The notes below the pieces were generated by a model that saw only the letters and a program-made list of their open reading frames with translations, was not told the DNA's origin and searched no databases. Positions 1 through 7,220 of a DNA stretch of 10,679 nt are shown here, piece by piece (positions within the stretch are counted from its first letter, which is position 1; the number at the start of each line of letters is the position of its first letter). The translations under genes and the position numbers were made by a program. The DNA is from Spongiibacteraceae bacterium UBA5047 (GTDB lineage: Bacteria > Pseudomonadota > Gammaproteobacteria > Pseudomonadales > Spongiibacteraceae): positions 15,776-26,454 of the forward strand of contig DIBR01000042.1 of assembly GCA_002415025.1 (NCBI GenBank). Reading direction: 5' to 3'.

Positions 1-29
1 CTGCGCTTAATCAGGCCTACGAATCCTGT

Positions 30-140
30 TCAGCAGCAACCGCTCGCACCTGAGGGAGAGTCACCGTCTGTCTGCTGTATCCATAGCTCCGATTTGCTGA
101 CATCAATGCCAATCTGAAGTGGTTTGACGTGCTTTGCCAT
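30..140 (-). pseudogene. IS110-family transposase, N-terminal remnant
   Basis: Reading from the ATG at 140, the peptide begins MAKHVKPLQIGIDVSKSELW. The IGIDVSK block at residues 10-16 is the first catalytic strand of the DEDD (RuvC-like) domain of IS110-family recombinases, and D13 would be the first acidic residue. The frame reaches a TGA after 36 codons, whereas family members are about 300-400 residues long. After about residue 28 the sequence stops resembling the family in any frame I could follow to the window edge, so the gene has suffered either an internal deletion or a frameshift. An AGGGTG Shine-Dalgarno-like run lies just upstream of the ATG, which supports this start. The gene itself cannot encode an active enzyme. 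The family call rests on one short motif plus the non-coding context upstream (about 183-347). Confidence 0.6.
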
Positions 141-365
141 AAGACACCCTCCGCGCTACAGTAAATAAGCTTGTCGGGGCTCACCGAACGCTGGCTTGCC
201 TAAATTGTCGGTCACCGCGAATGGGGCCGATAGATTCCTTATCGGCGTTAAGATGAGGGGTGGGACGATCTCTCCCACCGTCTGTGCCATTGGCCAGATG
301 CCTGCCTTGTCCCTCCACCCCGACAAACCCAATGTCCCTCTTGGGCTTGCTAAAGTAAACATACA
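141..365 (-). mobile_element. Left-end non-coding part of a degraded IS110-family element
   Basis: The stretch between the transposase remnant and the REP-like palindrome has no credible gene. It is same-strand leader sequence of the transposase, rich in stem-loops. The outer boundary of the element is not marked by inverted repeats (IS110-group elements usually lack clear ones) and lies somewhere around 350-366, by inference from where the REP starts. The right end is outside the window or deleted, so element length and target duplication cannot be judged. Confidence 0.45.
183..347 (-). ncRNA. Candidate IS110 bridge (seek) RNA region in the element's left end
   Basis: This non-coding stretch lies directly upstream of, and on the same strand as, the IS110 transposase remnant. 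It holds a train of hairpins: arms 326-332/341-347 (7 bp, one G-T), 307-311/322-326 (5 bp), 259-265/273-279 (7 bp, perfect, 7-nt loop), 227-232/240-245 (6 bp, perfect, 7-nt loop) and 183-187/208-212 (5 bp). Established knowledge: IS110 elements carry a guide-like bridge RNA of under 200 nt, in the 5' non-coding end for the IS110 group, with loops that pair to target and donor DNA. Position, length of about 165 nt and hairpin density fit. I infer the function; RNA ends, loop identities and expression are not visible. The natural promoter forms at the circular junction, so this broken copy is probably silent. Confidence 0.45.
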
Positions 366-366
366 A

Positions 367-399
367 GCGAGCCCTGCTGGCGAATAGGGCTTGCACTAC
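367..399 (-). repeat. REP-like palindrome with GTAG head
   Basis: On the minus strand a GTAG tetranucleotide (399-396) is followed at once by an imperfect palindrome. The arms are AGCCCT (391-386) and AGGGCT (375-370) around a 10-nt loop, extended past one mismatch by a GC/GC pair (394-393 and 368-367). A GTAG or GTGG head plus an imperfect palindrome is the format of REP elements mobilised by RAYT (REP-associated tyrosine) transposases, and its place just after a stop codon (hydrolase ends at 426) is typical. It could also act as a weak transcription terminator for the htpG-gpsA-sixA-hydrolase direction, but no T-run follows. Only one copy is visible here, so the repeat claim rests on format. 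Confidence 0.45.
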
Positions 400-425
400 A
401 AAGAATCTCCCACAGCCAATTCGGC

Positions 426-1295
426 TCAGGCGGTCAAAAAACGCCTGATCAAGACCGCAATCTCTTCTGCGGCCTCCTCCATATGAAAATGATGACTGCC
501 GGGCAGGCGCTTAACCGAGGCGCCCCTGACACAGTCTGCCAAGTCCAGCAGCTCGGTGTACCGCGCAAAACCCTCTTCTGCCAGTATCAGCAGAACCGGA
601 ATGCTCAAAGACGACAACAGCACCCGTAAATGGTCCTCGCCAAGCTTGAAGGCCGACGCCGCTTTCAGGCGCGGGTCGCTATTCCATATATAGCCACCTT
701 CAGTTTGAATGGCGGCTCGCTCGGCTATTTTGCGGGCCGCGGCCTCGCCCATTGGCATCGCCTGCAATCTCGCCGCAACGACCTCATCCAGGCTTTTGAA
801 AACCCTCGCCCGACGCTCACCAAGTCGGCGATAGTCTTTCAGAAACTTGCCCAGTTGCAGGTGTGTTTCCTCGACAGGAAGCGGACCGGGTACAAGACCA
901 TCCAGACAGACCAGTGCATTGATGCGCTCAGGGCAGGCAGCGCTCAACAGCATTGACATAATGGCGCCACGCGAATGACCCAACAACACGAAAGTGTCCC
1001 AATCCATGGCGTCGGCCACCGCCAGAATAACCAGCAGATCGTCCCATATCTGGTAGGTTGCATGAGCGGGCTTATTATCGCTCAACCCGTGCCCCGGCAA
1101 ATCCAGCGCCAGCACGTGACAGCCGTCGAGATACTCACCCAGGGCATCGAAACTTGCCGCATTATCGAGCCAGCCGTGTAGGGCAATAACCGGCACACCA
1201 CTCTCACCCCACTCACGGGCATGAATGCACAAACCGTCAATGTCGAATTGACGCTCGCGTGTAGTCTGCGCAGTTGTCCCGGCCTTGCCGTTCAT
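426..1295 (-). CDS. Alpha/beta hydrolase, SERHL (serine hydrolase-like) type
   Basis: A 289-residue single-domain alpha/beta hydrolase fold protein with no signal peptide, so it is probably cytosolic. HGWLDN at 40-45 is the oxyanion-hole loop, GHSRG at 106-110 is the nucleophile elbow with S108 as nucleophile, and GSHHFHME near 266-273 supplies the catalytic histidine (H268 or H269). The acid is probably D132 in CLDG after the sixth strand, or E240/E241 after the seventh. HGWLDNAASFD and the later YIWNSDPRL segment recall the SERHL/kraken subfamily. The substrate is unknown; an ester, thioester or lactone is likely. The ATG overlaps the TGA of the phosphatase gene upstream in an ATGA (1295-1292), implying translational coupling, so it is the last gene of that unit. 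A REP-like palindrome follows the stop. Confidence 0.88.
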   Translation of the reverse strand: MNGKAGTTAQTTRERQFDIDGLCIHAREWGESGVPVIALHGWLDNAASFDALGEYLDGCHVLALDLPGHGLSDNKPAHATYQIWDDLLVILAVADAMDWDTFVLLGHSRGAIMSMLLSAACPERINALVCLDGLVPGPLPVEETHLQLGKFLKDYRRLGERRARVFKSLDEVVAARLQAMPMGEAAARKIAERAAIQTEGGYIWNSDPRLKAASAFKLGEDHLRVLLSSLSIPVLLILAEEGFARYTELLDLADCVRGASVKRLPGSHHFHMEEAAEEIAVLIRRFLTA

Positions 1296-1786
1296 TGGCT
1301 TCTCGCAATAACAGTGTAATCCGGTGCGTGCCGCAGCCAGCGCAGGCGACCGCTATTGCGCGCAACCACAGATAACTCGATACAGGCCATACTGGCCGGA
1401 GCCATGGCTTCGCGTAGCTCGTTACCGCAGAACCAACTGATAGCATTGCTGAACAGCGGATTGTGACCCACCAGAAGAACGCGCTCGCCACGCATATCGG
1501 CGAGCGCAGCATCCAACTCTGCCAGCGAAGTATCCGGAGTAAGAAACGGCGATGAAACAGGCGCAAGTCCGGGCATCTGCGCTATAAAAGCGGCTGCGCT
1601 TTGCTGTGCCCGTCGATACGGGCTAACGAAAAGTTGGGCCGGGCGGGCGTGCTCACCCTGCCAATAATCCGCAAGCCACAGCGCCGCAGATTGAACCTGA
1701 GCCACGCCGCGCTCGGTCAGGTCACGCTCCTGATCCGTGGCGGCCTGCATTGACGCCTCACCGTGACGAACAAGGACCAGTTCCAT
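1292..1786 (-). CDS. sixA: Phosphohistidine phosphatase SixA-like
   Basis: A 164-residue histidine-phosphatase-superfamily protein. The RHG motif at residues 7-9 gives the phospho-accepting H8. SPYRRA at 55-60 supplies the second arginine region, and GHNP at 107-110 gives the second histidine, H108. The short length, lack of a cap insertion and LVRHGEA start match SixA, which in E. coli removes phosphate from a phosphohistidine (ArcB HPt domain; later work points to the PTS-Ntr protein NPr). I chose the ATG at 1786 over a TTG one codon upstream because the ATG gives the normal N-terminus and sits in a TGATG overlap with the gpsA stop. It overlaps the hydrolase start by ATGA downstream. Adjacency to gpsA suggests simple co-transcription, not a proven pathway link. 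Confidence 0.88.
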   Translation of the reverse strand: MELVLVRHGEASMQAATDQERDLTERGVAQVQSAALWLADYWQGEHARPAQLFVSPYRRAQQSAAAFIAQMPGLAPVSSPFLTPDTSLAELDAALADMRGERVLLVGHNPLFSNAISWFCGNELREAMAPASMACIELSVVARNSGRLRWLRHAPDYTVIARSQ

Positions 1787-2817
1787 CAACGCAGGCTGAA
1801 ATCAACGTCGCGACTTTGTTCTGCGCCCATCATGCCGGCAACAACGTCATCCAGGGATTTTCGATTGTAAATAATATCGTACAGACCGTTGACCAAAGGC
1901 ATATACACATCGAGTTGCTCGGCTTGCTCCTTGAGAATACGCAAGGTATTGACGCCCTCTGCGACCTGCCCCAATTCGGCAACCACGTCATTAAGGTCGC
2001 GACCCTGCCCCAAGGCAAAGCCCACACGGTAGTTGCGGCTGAGGGGCGAGGTACAGGTTGCAAACAAATCGCCCATACCCGCCAGTCCCATAAAGGTCAT
2101 CGGGTCAGCGCCCTTTTTAACCGCAAAGCGGCACATTTCTGCCAGGCTCCGCGTAATCAGCATGCTGATGGTATTGCTGCCTGCACCCAGTGCCGCCGCC
2201 ATACCGGCACAAATCGCGTAAACGTTTTTAAGTGCACCACCGAGTTCCAGACCGTAGGTATCGCTGCTGGCATACACCCGAAAATAACTGCACTGCAGCA
2301 GGGTTTGAATCGCCTCCGTTACTCCGCTATCACTGCTGGCGATGACCGTGGCAGTGATTTCGCGTTCGGCCAGTTCCTTGGCCAGATTGGGGCCGCTCAT
2401 GACACCGAGTCGCGCTCTGGGCAGCTCTTCGTGAATGACTTCACTCATGAGTTTAAAGCCGTCTGCTTCAATGCCTTTGGTGGTGCTGACCAGAATGCAG
2501 TTCTCAGTGAGCAAGCCGGCCAAAGTGCGCGATACCTCGCGGGACGATTTACTGGGAACAGCAACAAAGACAATATCCACACCCGCAACCGCCTGACTCA
2601 AGTCAGTGGTTGCCTTCAAATTCGGGTTCAGGGGAACACCCGGAAGATAGACCGGGTTTTCGTGGGTCTGATTGATTTCCAGTGCGCGCTCTTCACTGCG
2701 CAACCACAGGCTTACCGCATGACCGTTGTCTGCGACTATATTGGCAATCGCCGTTCCGAAGCTGCCGCCGCCCAATACGGCTACGCGATAACCTGCAAAA
2801 GAGTTACTGTCTGACAT
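1786..2817 (-). CDS. gpsA: NAD(P)-dependent glycerol-3-phosphate dehydrogenase
   Basis: A 343-residue cytosolic enzyme that reduces dihydroxyacetone phosphate to sn-glycerol 3-phosphate, the backbone for phospholipid synthesis. The N-terminal Rossmann fold has GGGSFGTA at 16-23. STTKGIE at 111-117 and SGPNLAKE at 141-148 are family signatures. ELGGALKNV at 191-199 includes the catalytic lysine K197, and GMGDLFATCTSPLSRN at 247-262 is also diagnostic. Length is close to the family norm. I start at 2817 because a GGAAGA ribosome site lies 9 nt upstream; the open frame reaches an ATG at 2856, but the extra 13 residues resemble nothing in the family. The stop shares one base with the sixA ATG. 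A 127-bp gap with hairpins separates it from htpG, so it may have its own promoter as well as read-through. Confidence 0.95.
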   Translation of the reverse strand: MSDSNSFAGYRVAVLGGGSFGTAIANIVADNGHAVSLWLRSEERALEINQTHENPVYLPGVPLNPNLKATTDLSQAVAGVDIVFVAVPSKSSREVSRTLAGLLTENCILVSTTKGIEADGFKLMSEVIHEELPRARLGVMSGPNLAKELAEREITATVIASSDSGVTEAIQTLLQCSYFRVYASSDTYGLELGGALKNVYAICAGMAAALGAGSNTISMLITRSLAEMCRFAVKKGADPMTFMGLAGMGDLFATCTSPLSRNYRVGFALGQGRDLNDVVAELGQVAEGVNTLRILKEQAEQLDVYMPLVNGLYDIIYNRKSLDDVVAGMMGAEQSRDVDFSLR

Positions 2818-2860
2818 TATGATTTTTCTTCCACCGCTTTGCGGCGAGTCTACCACAGGC

Positions 2861-2910
2861 CAGCCCGCAGAGGGGCCAAGGGAGGGGCTGCGATGGTGCC
2901 GGGCACCATC
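2861..2910. other. Two stem-loops in the htpG-gpsA spacer
   Basis: The 127-bp spacer between the htpG stop and the gpsA start holds a perfect 8-bp stem with a 3-nt loop (GATGGTGC at 2892-2899, GCACCATC at 2903-2910). Next to it is a 6-bp CAGCCC/GGGCTG stem (2861-2866/2885-2890). Neither is followed by a T-run on the minus strand, so a classic intrinsic terminator is not supported. They could be attenuating or RNA-stabilising structures, or a diverged repeat. No convincing gpsA promoter was seen here. Confidence 0.4.
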
Positions 2911-2944
2911 CCAATTTCAGCTATTTTTCCGGCTCTTACCTGAA

Positions 2945-4855
2945 CTACTGGCTCAGCTCGAGCAGAAGCTTGTTGAGCTTGCGGATATACGCGGTCGGAT
3001 CATCCAGTTGCGCGCCTTCAGCCAGATGAGCCTGGTCGAACAAGACTTCAACCAGATCGCCAAAGCGGTCTTCGTCGGCCTCCTTGTCGAGTTTCTGCAC
3101 CAGCGGATGCCCGGGGTTAAGCTCAAAGATCGGTTTGCTGTCCGGCACTTCCTGACCCGCTTGCTCGAGGATACGCCGCATCTGGGCACCCAGATCGTGC
3201 TCGCCCACCACCAGGCAGGCAGGTGAATCGGTCAGTCGGCTGGTAACCCGCACTTCTTCAACCTTGCCTTCAAGAATACCCTGCACTCGCTCGACCAGGC
3301 CCTTGTGCTCTTGTTCGAGTTTCTCCTGCTGTTTCTTGTCTTCTTCACCATCAAGCTCGCCAAGATCCAGTTGGCCGCGCCCCACGTCCTTGAAGGTCTT
3401 TCCGTCAAATTCGCCGAGCTGGTTCATCAACCAATCATCAACGCGGTCTGACAGCAGCAGCACTTCGATGCCTTTCTTGCGGAATACCTCAAGGTGCGGA
3501 CTGTTGCTGGCCATCGCATGGGATTCACCAACAACGTAGTAAATCTCTTTCTGGCTTTCCTTCATTCGCCCAACATAGTCTTCCAGCGAATGGCTTTGCT
3601 CTGATTTGTTATCCAGCGTCGTTGCAAAACGCAGCAACTTGGCAATTTTCTCGCGATTGGTGAAATCTTCGGCCGGACCTTCCTTGATTACCTGACCAAA
3701 GGTCTTCCAGAAGGTCTGGTATTTCTCCGGCTCGTTTTTAGCCATCTTCGAGAGCATATCCAGAACCCGCTTGGTCAGCGCGGTCTTCATGGCATCGACA
3801 TTGGGGTCACGCTGCAGAATTTCGCGTGAAACATTCAGTGACAGGTCATTGGAATCGAGCACACCTTTGACAAAGCGCAGATACATGGGCAAAAACTGCT
3901 CGGCGTCGTCCATGATAAAAGTGCGCTGAACGTACAGTTTAACACCGCGCGTTACATCGCGATTCCACAGGTCAAAGGGCGCCTTTTCCGGAATATACAA
4001 CAAGCTGCTGTATTCGAGCTTGCCCTCAACCTTGTTGTGGCTCCAGCTCAGTGGTGCATTAAAGTCATGGGAAATGTGCTTGTAGAACTCCAGATATTCT
4101 TCATCGCTCACATCGCTGCGGTTGCGCGCCCACAATGCGGTTGCCTCGTTAATCGCCTCGTACTCCGGCGCCTCGTCGGCCTTTTCCTTGCGCTCTTCTT
4201 CCGACAGGGATTTGGCCATCATGACCGGCAGAGAGATATGGTCAGAGTATTTCTTGATGACCGAGCGGGTACGCCAATCGTCGGCGTACTCCAACGCGTC
4301 GTCGCGCAAGTGCAGAATCACGGTGGTACCGCGTTTGGCTCGCTCCGCACTTTCAATGGAAAAATCAGCTTCGCCGGTAGACTCCCAGTGCACTGCCTCG
4401 TCGGCGGGCAGGCCCGCGCGCCGGGTAATCACCTCGACTCTTTCAGCAACGATAAACGCCGAGTAAAAGCCTACACCGAACTGGCCGATAAGCTGGGAGT
4501 CCTTTTTCTGGTCACCGCTCAGGTTCTTCAGGTATTCCGCCGTACCGGAGCGCGCAATGGTACCCAAATTCTGAATCACTTCGTCGCGCGACATACCAAT
4601 GCCGTTGTCGCTGATTGTCAGGGTTTTGGCTGCCTTGTCTGCATCCACCTGAATGGAGAGATTGGGGTCTTCTTCCAGCAACTCCGGGTTAGACAAGGCT
4701 TCAAAGCGCAGCTTGTCAGCAGCATCGGAGGCATTTGAAATCAGTTCTCTCAGGAAAATTTCCTTGTTGCTGTACAAGGAGTGAATCATCAATTTCAGGA
4801 GTTGCTTGGCTTCGGTCTGGAAGCCCATCGTTTCCTTTTCAGCAGTAGCAGACAT
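2945..4855 (-). CDS. htpG: Molecular chaperone HtpG (bacterial Hsp90)
   Basis: A full-length 636-residue cytosolic Hsp90. The N-terminal GHKL ATPase domain shows RELISNASDAADKLR at 36-50 (catalytic E37, Mg/ATP ligand N41), DNGIGM at 83-88 (adenine-binding D83) and the GQFGVGF lid hinge at 124-130. The middle domain carries SLNVSREILQRD, whose arginine contacts the ATP gamma-phosphate, followed by the C-terminal dimerisation domain. It remodels client proteins with DnaK during heat and proteotoxic stress. An AGAGGG ribosome site sits 4 nt before the ATG at 4855. A close match to the sigma-32 consensus lies 42-69 bp upstream (4897-4924). It leads the htpG-gpsA-sixA-hydrolase block, so heat shock might also raise the downstream genes by read-through; that last point is inference. 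Confidence 0.97.
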   Translation of the reverse strand: MSATAEKETMGFQTEAKQLLKLMIHSLYSNKEIFLRELISNASDAADKLRFEALSNPELLEEDPNLSIQVDADKAAKTLTISDNGIGMSRDEVIQNLGTIARSGTAEYLKNLSGDQKKDSQLIGQFGVGFYSAFIVAERVEVITRRAGLPADEAVHWESTGEADFSIESAERAKRGTTVILHLRDDALEYADDWRTRSVIKKYSDHISLPVMMAKSLSEEERKEKADEAPEYEAINEATALWARNRSDVSDEEYLEFYKHISHDFNAPLSWSHNKVEGKLEYSSLLYIPEKAPFDLWNRDVTRGVKLYVQRTFIMDDAEQFLPMYLRFVKGVLDSNDLSLNVSREILQRDPNVDAMKTALTKRVLDMLSKMAKNEPEKYQTFWKTFGQVIKEGPAEDFTNREKIAKLLRFATTLDNKSEQSHSLEDYVGRMKESQKEIYYVVGESHAMASNSPHLEVFRKKGIEVLLLSDRVDDWLMNQLGEFDGKTFKDVGRGQLDLGELDGEEDKKQQEKLEQEHKGLVERVQGILEGKVEEVRVTSRLTDSPACLVVGEHDLGAQMRRILEQAGQEVPDSKPIFELNPGHPLVQKLDKEADEDRFGDLVEVLFDQAHLAEGAQLDDPTAYIRKLNKLLLELSQ

Positions 4856-4896
4856 AGAACCCTCTGGCTTGGTTACAGAATTATGTGATGAGAGGG

Positions 4897-4924
4897 ATAT
4901 GGGGGCTGGGTCGGGATTTTCAAG
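4897..4924 (-). promoter_or_regulatory. Sigma-32 (RpoH) heat-shock promoter of htpG
   Basis: On the minus strand CTTGAAA (4924-4918) is followed by a 13-nt spacer and CCCCATAT (4904-4897). This is essentially the E. coli RpoH consensus (CTTGAAA, 13-15 nt, CCCCATnT). A transcript starting about 6-8 nt downstream would have a leader of roughly 35 nt before the htpG ATG. The match to the heat-shock gene directly downstream makes chance unlikely. Confidence 0.88.
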
Positions 4925-4931
4925 TGCGCTC

Positions 4932-4958
4932 GGCGCCGGACGCGGGACAACGGGCGCC
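4932..4958 (-). terminator. GC-rich stem-loop after the SDR gene
   Basis: Two GGCGCC hexamers (4932-4937 and 4953-4958) can pair around a 15-nt loop just past the SDR stop and just upstream of the htpG promoter. This is a sensible place to stop the oxidoreductase operon before htpG. There is no T-run after the stem on the minus strand, so the terminator role is tentative. Confidence 0.3.
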
Positions 4959-4962
4959 CTTC

Positions 4963-5739
4963 CTAAACTTTTACCTTTTCCATCAAGCGGTTAGGTCGGA
5001 TTTCCAATTCATCGACCGACACGCCCGGGTCCATTGCCAGGCAAAAGGCGACCGCTTCAGCCACATGCTCAACCGACATACCGAAGTCCATATACGGCCC
5101 GCAGCGCTTGTGCCAGGCATTGAGGGTTTCCACAAAACGATCGTGCTCCCAGCCCGCGGCAAATTCGGTTGCCGCCGCCCCCGGACGCAAGATGGTGACG
5201 CCAACGCCCTTCTCCTGCATCTCCCGGCGTAAATCACGGCTCAGGCGCTCGACGGCTGCCTTGCTGGCAGCGTAGAGCGACAGGCCCAGCATTTCGTCAT
5301 GATGATAGGCACTGGCGGAGCTGATATTAATGATGCGCGGGTTCTGCGACTGTTCCAGATACGGAATGGCGACCCGACAGGCGTAGATCAAGCCCGCTAT
5401 GTTGATTTGCAGCTGGGCCTGCACTTCAGCATCCGTATATTGCTCTACAAAGCCGGGCTTGGCGATGCCGGCATTATTGACGAGGCCGTCAATGCCGCCA
5501 AAATGAGCTGCAACTGCGTCCATAGCCGCCTGTACGGCGGCAGAATCAGTGATATCGGCTACCACCGCCAGCGCCTTGTCAGCGCCCAGCTTGGCTACCG
5601 CTGCGGCAAGGCGTTCTTCATCGCGCGCCAGCAATCCGACTCTGGCACCGCGTGACACAAGCTCCTGCGCAATGGCCAGACCAAAGCCCCGCGATGCGCC
5701 GGTAACGACGTACACCATGCCGGCAATAGACTGGCTCAT
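4963..5739 (-). CDS. Short-chain dehydrogenase/reductase (classical SDR)
   Basis: A 258-residue classical SDR, probably cytosolic. TGASRGFG at 13-20 is the TGxxxGxG nucleotide-binding motif, and R17 followed by R39 near the second strand suggests NADP(H) preference. D62 (ADI), NNAG at 88-91 and the catalytic set S143, Y156, K160 are all present, so it should be active. It would interconvert a secondary alcohol and a ketone; the substrate is not evident. The ATG overlaps the aldehyde dehydrogenase stop by ATGA (5739-5736) and has no clear ribosome site of its own, so it is likely coupled to that gene. It is the last member of the three-gene oxidoreductase operon. Clustering with an aldehyde dehydrogenase and a hydroxyacid dehydrogenase suggests degradation of an alicyclic, terpenoid or sterol-like compound, which is inference. 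Confidence 0.92.
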   Translation of the reverse strand: MSQSIAGMVYVVTGASRGFGLAIAQELVSRGARVGLLARDEERLAAAVAKLGADKALAVVADITDSAAVQAAMDAVAAHFGGIDGLVNNAGIAKPGFVEQYTDAEVQAQLQINIAGLIYACRVAIPYLEQSQNPRIINISSASAYHHDEMLGLSLYAASKAAVERLSRDLRREMQEKGVGVTILRPGAAATEFAAGWEHDRFVETLNAWHKRCGPYMDFGMSVEHVAEAVAFCLAMDPGVSVDELEIRPNRLMEKVKV

Positions 5740-7202
5740 ACAGCAATCGCCAATGTTTTAGTCTCCAGATATTCTTCAAAACCTTCCGGCCCCATTTCAC
5801 GACCCACACCACTTTGCTTGTATCCGCCAAAGGGCGCATCCGGGCCGAGAAAATTGCCGCCGTTAACGTTTATAGTACCCGTTCGCACTTTGCTGGCAAA
5901 TTGCAGCGCCCGCTCTTCAGTACCTGCGTAAACAGCGCCGGAGAGTCCGTACGGCGAATCGTTGGCAATACGCAGCGCATCCGCCTCGTCTTCATACGCT
6001 ATCACGGCAAGAACGGGGCCAAAAATCTCTTCCCTCGCGATGGTCATACTGTTGTCTACGTCAACAAACACTGTCGGCTCAACGTAATAGCCTTTGTCCA
6101 AATGCGCAGGACGGCCACCTCCCACTAACACGCGAGCGCCCTCTTCCTTGCCTTTTTCAATATAGGCCAGCACACGGTCGCGCTGTTTGGCACTGATGAG
6201 CGGCCCCATCATATCGGCCTCACTCTCCGGGTCACCGTAACCGAGCATTCCGATATAGGATCTGAGAATTTCTTCAACCTCAGCCTGTTTGGCTTTGGGA
6301 ATCAGCAAACGGGTGGTAATGGCACAGCCCTGCCCGGCATTGGCGCCAATAGAAAACACCCCGAACAAGGATGACGCGAGATCGGCGTCTTCCAGAATCA
6401 CCATCGCTGATTTTCCGCCCAACTCGAGAAAGACACGCTTAACGGTATCAGCCGCATTCTTCATCACGTGCTTGCCAATTGCGGTAGAGCCGGTAAAGGA
6501 CACCACATCAATCCGCGGGTCGCTGGTCAGAAAGTCACCGATCTCAGCCGGGTGCGAAGCGGTTAATACGTTAAATACACCGGGGGGTAGCCCCGCCTCT
6601 TTCGCCAGCCGGCCAAACAGTGAGGCCGTCCAGGGAGTGTCCGGCGCAGCTTTCAGTACGACGGTACAACCGGCAGCAAGCGCCGGCATACATTTGGCGA
6701 GTATGATTTGAATCGGAAAATTCCAAGGCGTAATTGCTGCAACCACGCCGGCAGCTTCTTTCCATACCAGGCGCTTGCTGCGAATACCCATCACCTCGTA
6801 TTCCCCAATCTCCCGCTGCCATTGAAAGTTTTCCAGATAATTCAACACCCACTCCGTCATATTAACGGGGCCGTCGCATTGCGGGCCCAGCGCAAAACAA
6901 CGGGTCGCGCCAACTTCACGCATTGAGGCCTGGCGCAGGTCTTCAATATTGTCCTTCATCAGGGCAACAAATCGGCGCAAGCTTTCGAGCCTCAATGCGT
7001 GATTATCTGCCCAATCCGATTCATCAAAGGCGCGTCGCGCTGCTGCCACAGCTCGCTCGGCATCCTGTAAGCTCGCATCAGCCGCGACGCCTATCACCGC
7101 CTCTGTGGCCGGGTTAACATTGTTGTATACACGAGCGTTTTCCGCATCGGTCAGTTCACCATCAATATAAAGGCGTTGCTCGCCGTATTGCGGTTGCTGC
7201 AT
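5736..7202 (-). CDS. NAD(P)+-dependent aldehyde dehydrogenase
   Basis: A 488-residue member of the aldehyde dehydrogenase superfamily, of normal length, that oxidises an aldehyde to its carboxylic acid. Motifs in order: PWNFP at 159-163 (oxyanion N161), VVLKAAP at 181-187 (K184 binds the cofactor), FTGST at 236-240, LELGGK at 259-264 (general base E260), GQGC at 290-293 (nucleophile C293) and EEIFGP at 391-396. All catalytic residues are intact. It resembles broad-specificity enzymes of the betaine-, phenylacetaldehyde- or geranial-dehydrogenase kind, but the substrate cannot be assigned. A GGGAGAG ribosome site lies 6 nt before the ATG. The gene starts 18 nt after the hydroxyisobutyrate-dehydrogenase-like gene and overlaps the SDR start, so the three form one transcription unit. 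Confidence 0.95.
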   Translation of the reverse strand: MQQPQYGEQRLYIDGELTDAENARVYNNVNPATEAVIGVAADASLQDAERAVAAARRAFDESDWADNHALRLESLRRFVALMKDNIEDLRQASMREVGATRCFALGPQCDGPVNMTEWVLNYLENFQWQREIGEYEVMGIRSKRLVWKEAAGVVAAITPWNFPIQIILAKCMPALAAGCTVVLKAAPDTPWTASLFGRLAKEAGLPPGVFNVLTASHPAEIGDFLTSDPRIDVVSFTGSTAIGKHVMKNAADTVKRVFLELGGKSAMVILEDADLASSLFGVFSIGANAGQGCAITTRLLIPKAKQAEVEEILRSYIGMLGYGDPESEADMMGPLISAKQRDRVLAYIEKGKEEGARVLVGGGRPAHLDKGYYVEPTVFVDVDNSMTIAREEIFGPVLAVIAYEDEADALRIANDSPYGLSGAVYAGTEERALQFASKVRTGTINVNGGNFLGPDAPFGGYKQSGVGREMGPEGFEEYLETKTLAIAV

Positions 7203-7220
7203 AACGTACTCTCCCTGCTT

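Noticed and set aside
156..396. Short open frames of 60-70 codons on both strands in the IS leader
   Set aside because: They overlap the hairpin-rich leader, lack ribosome sites, and mutually overlapping frames give unrelated low-information peptides.
361..425. The hairpin at 370-391 as a simple intrinsic terminator of the hydrolase gene
   Set aside because: No T-run follows on the minus strand, and the GTAG head plus mismatched palindrome fits a REP better; a secondary terminator role is not excluded.
1750..2814. A 354-codon plus-strand open frame opposite gpsA
   Set aside because: It lies entirely over gpsA, whose motifs are unmistakable. Its protein has no recognisable domain, and long antisense frames are common opposite GC-rich coding sequence.
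2818..2856. Longer N-terminus for gpsA from the ATG at 2856
   Set aside because: The ATG at 2817 has a well-spaced ribosome site and gives the family N-terminus; the extension would place coding sequence over the spacer and adds no known element.
4037..4738. A 233-codon plus-strand open frame opposite htpG
   Set aside because: It is the antisense shadow of the HtpG ATPase domain, with no ribosome site and no recognisable motif.
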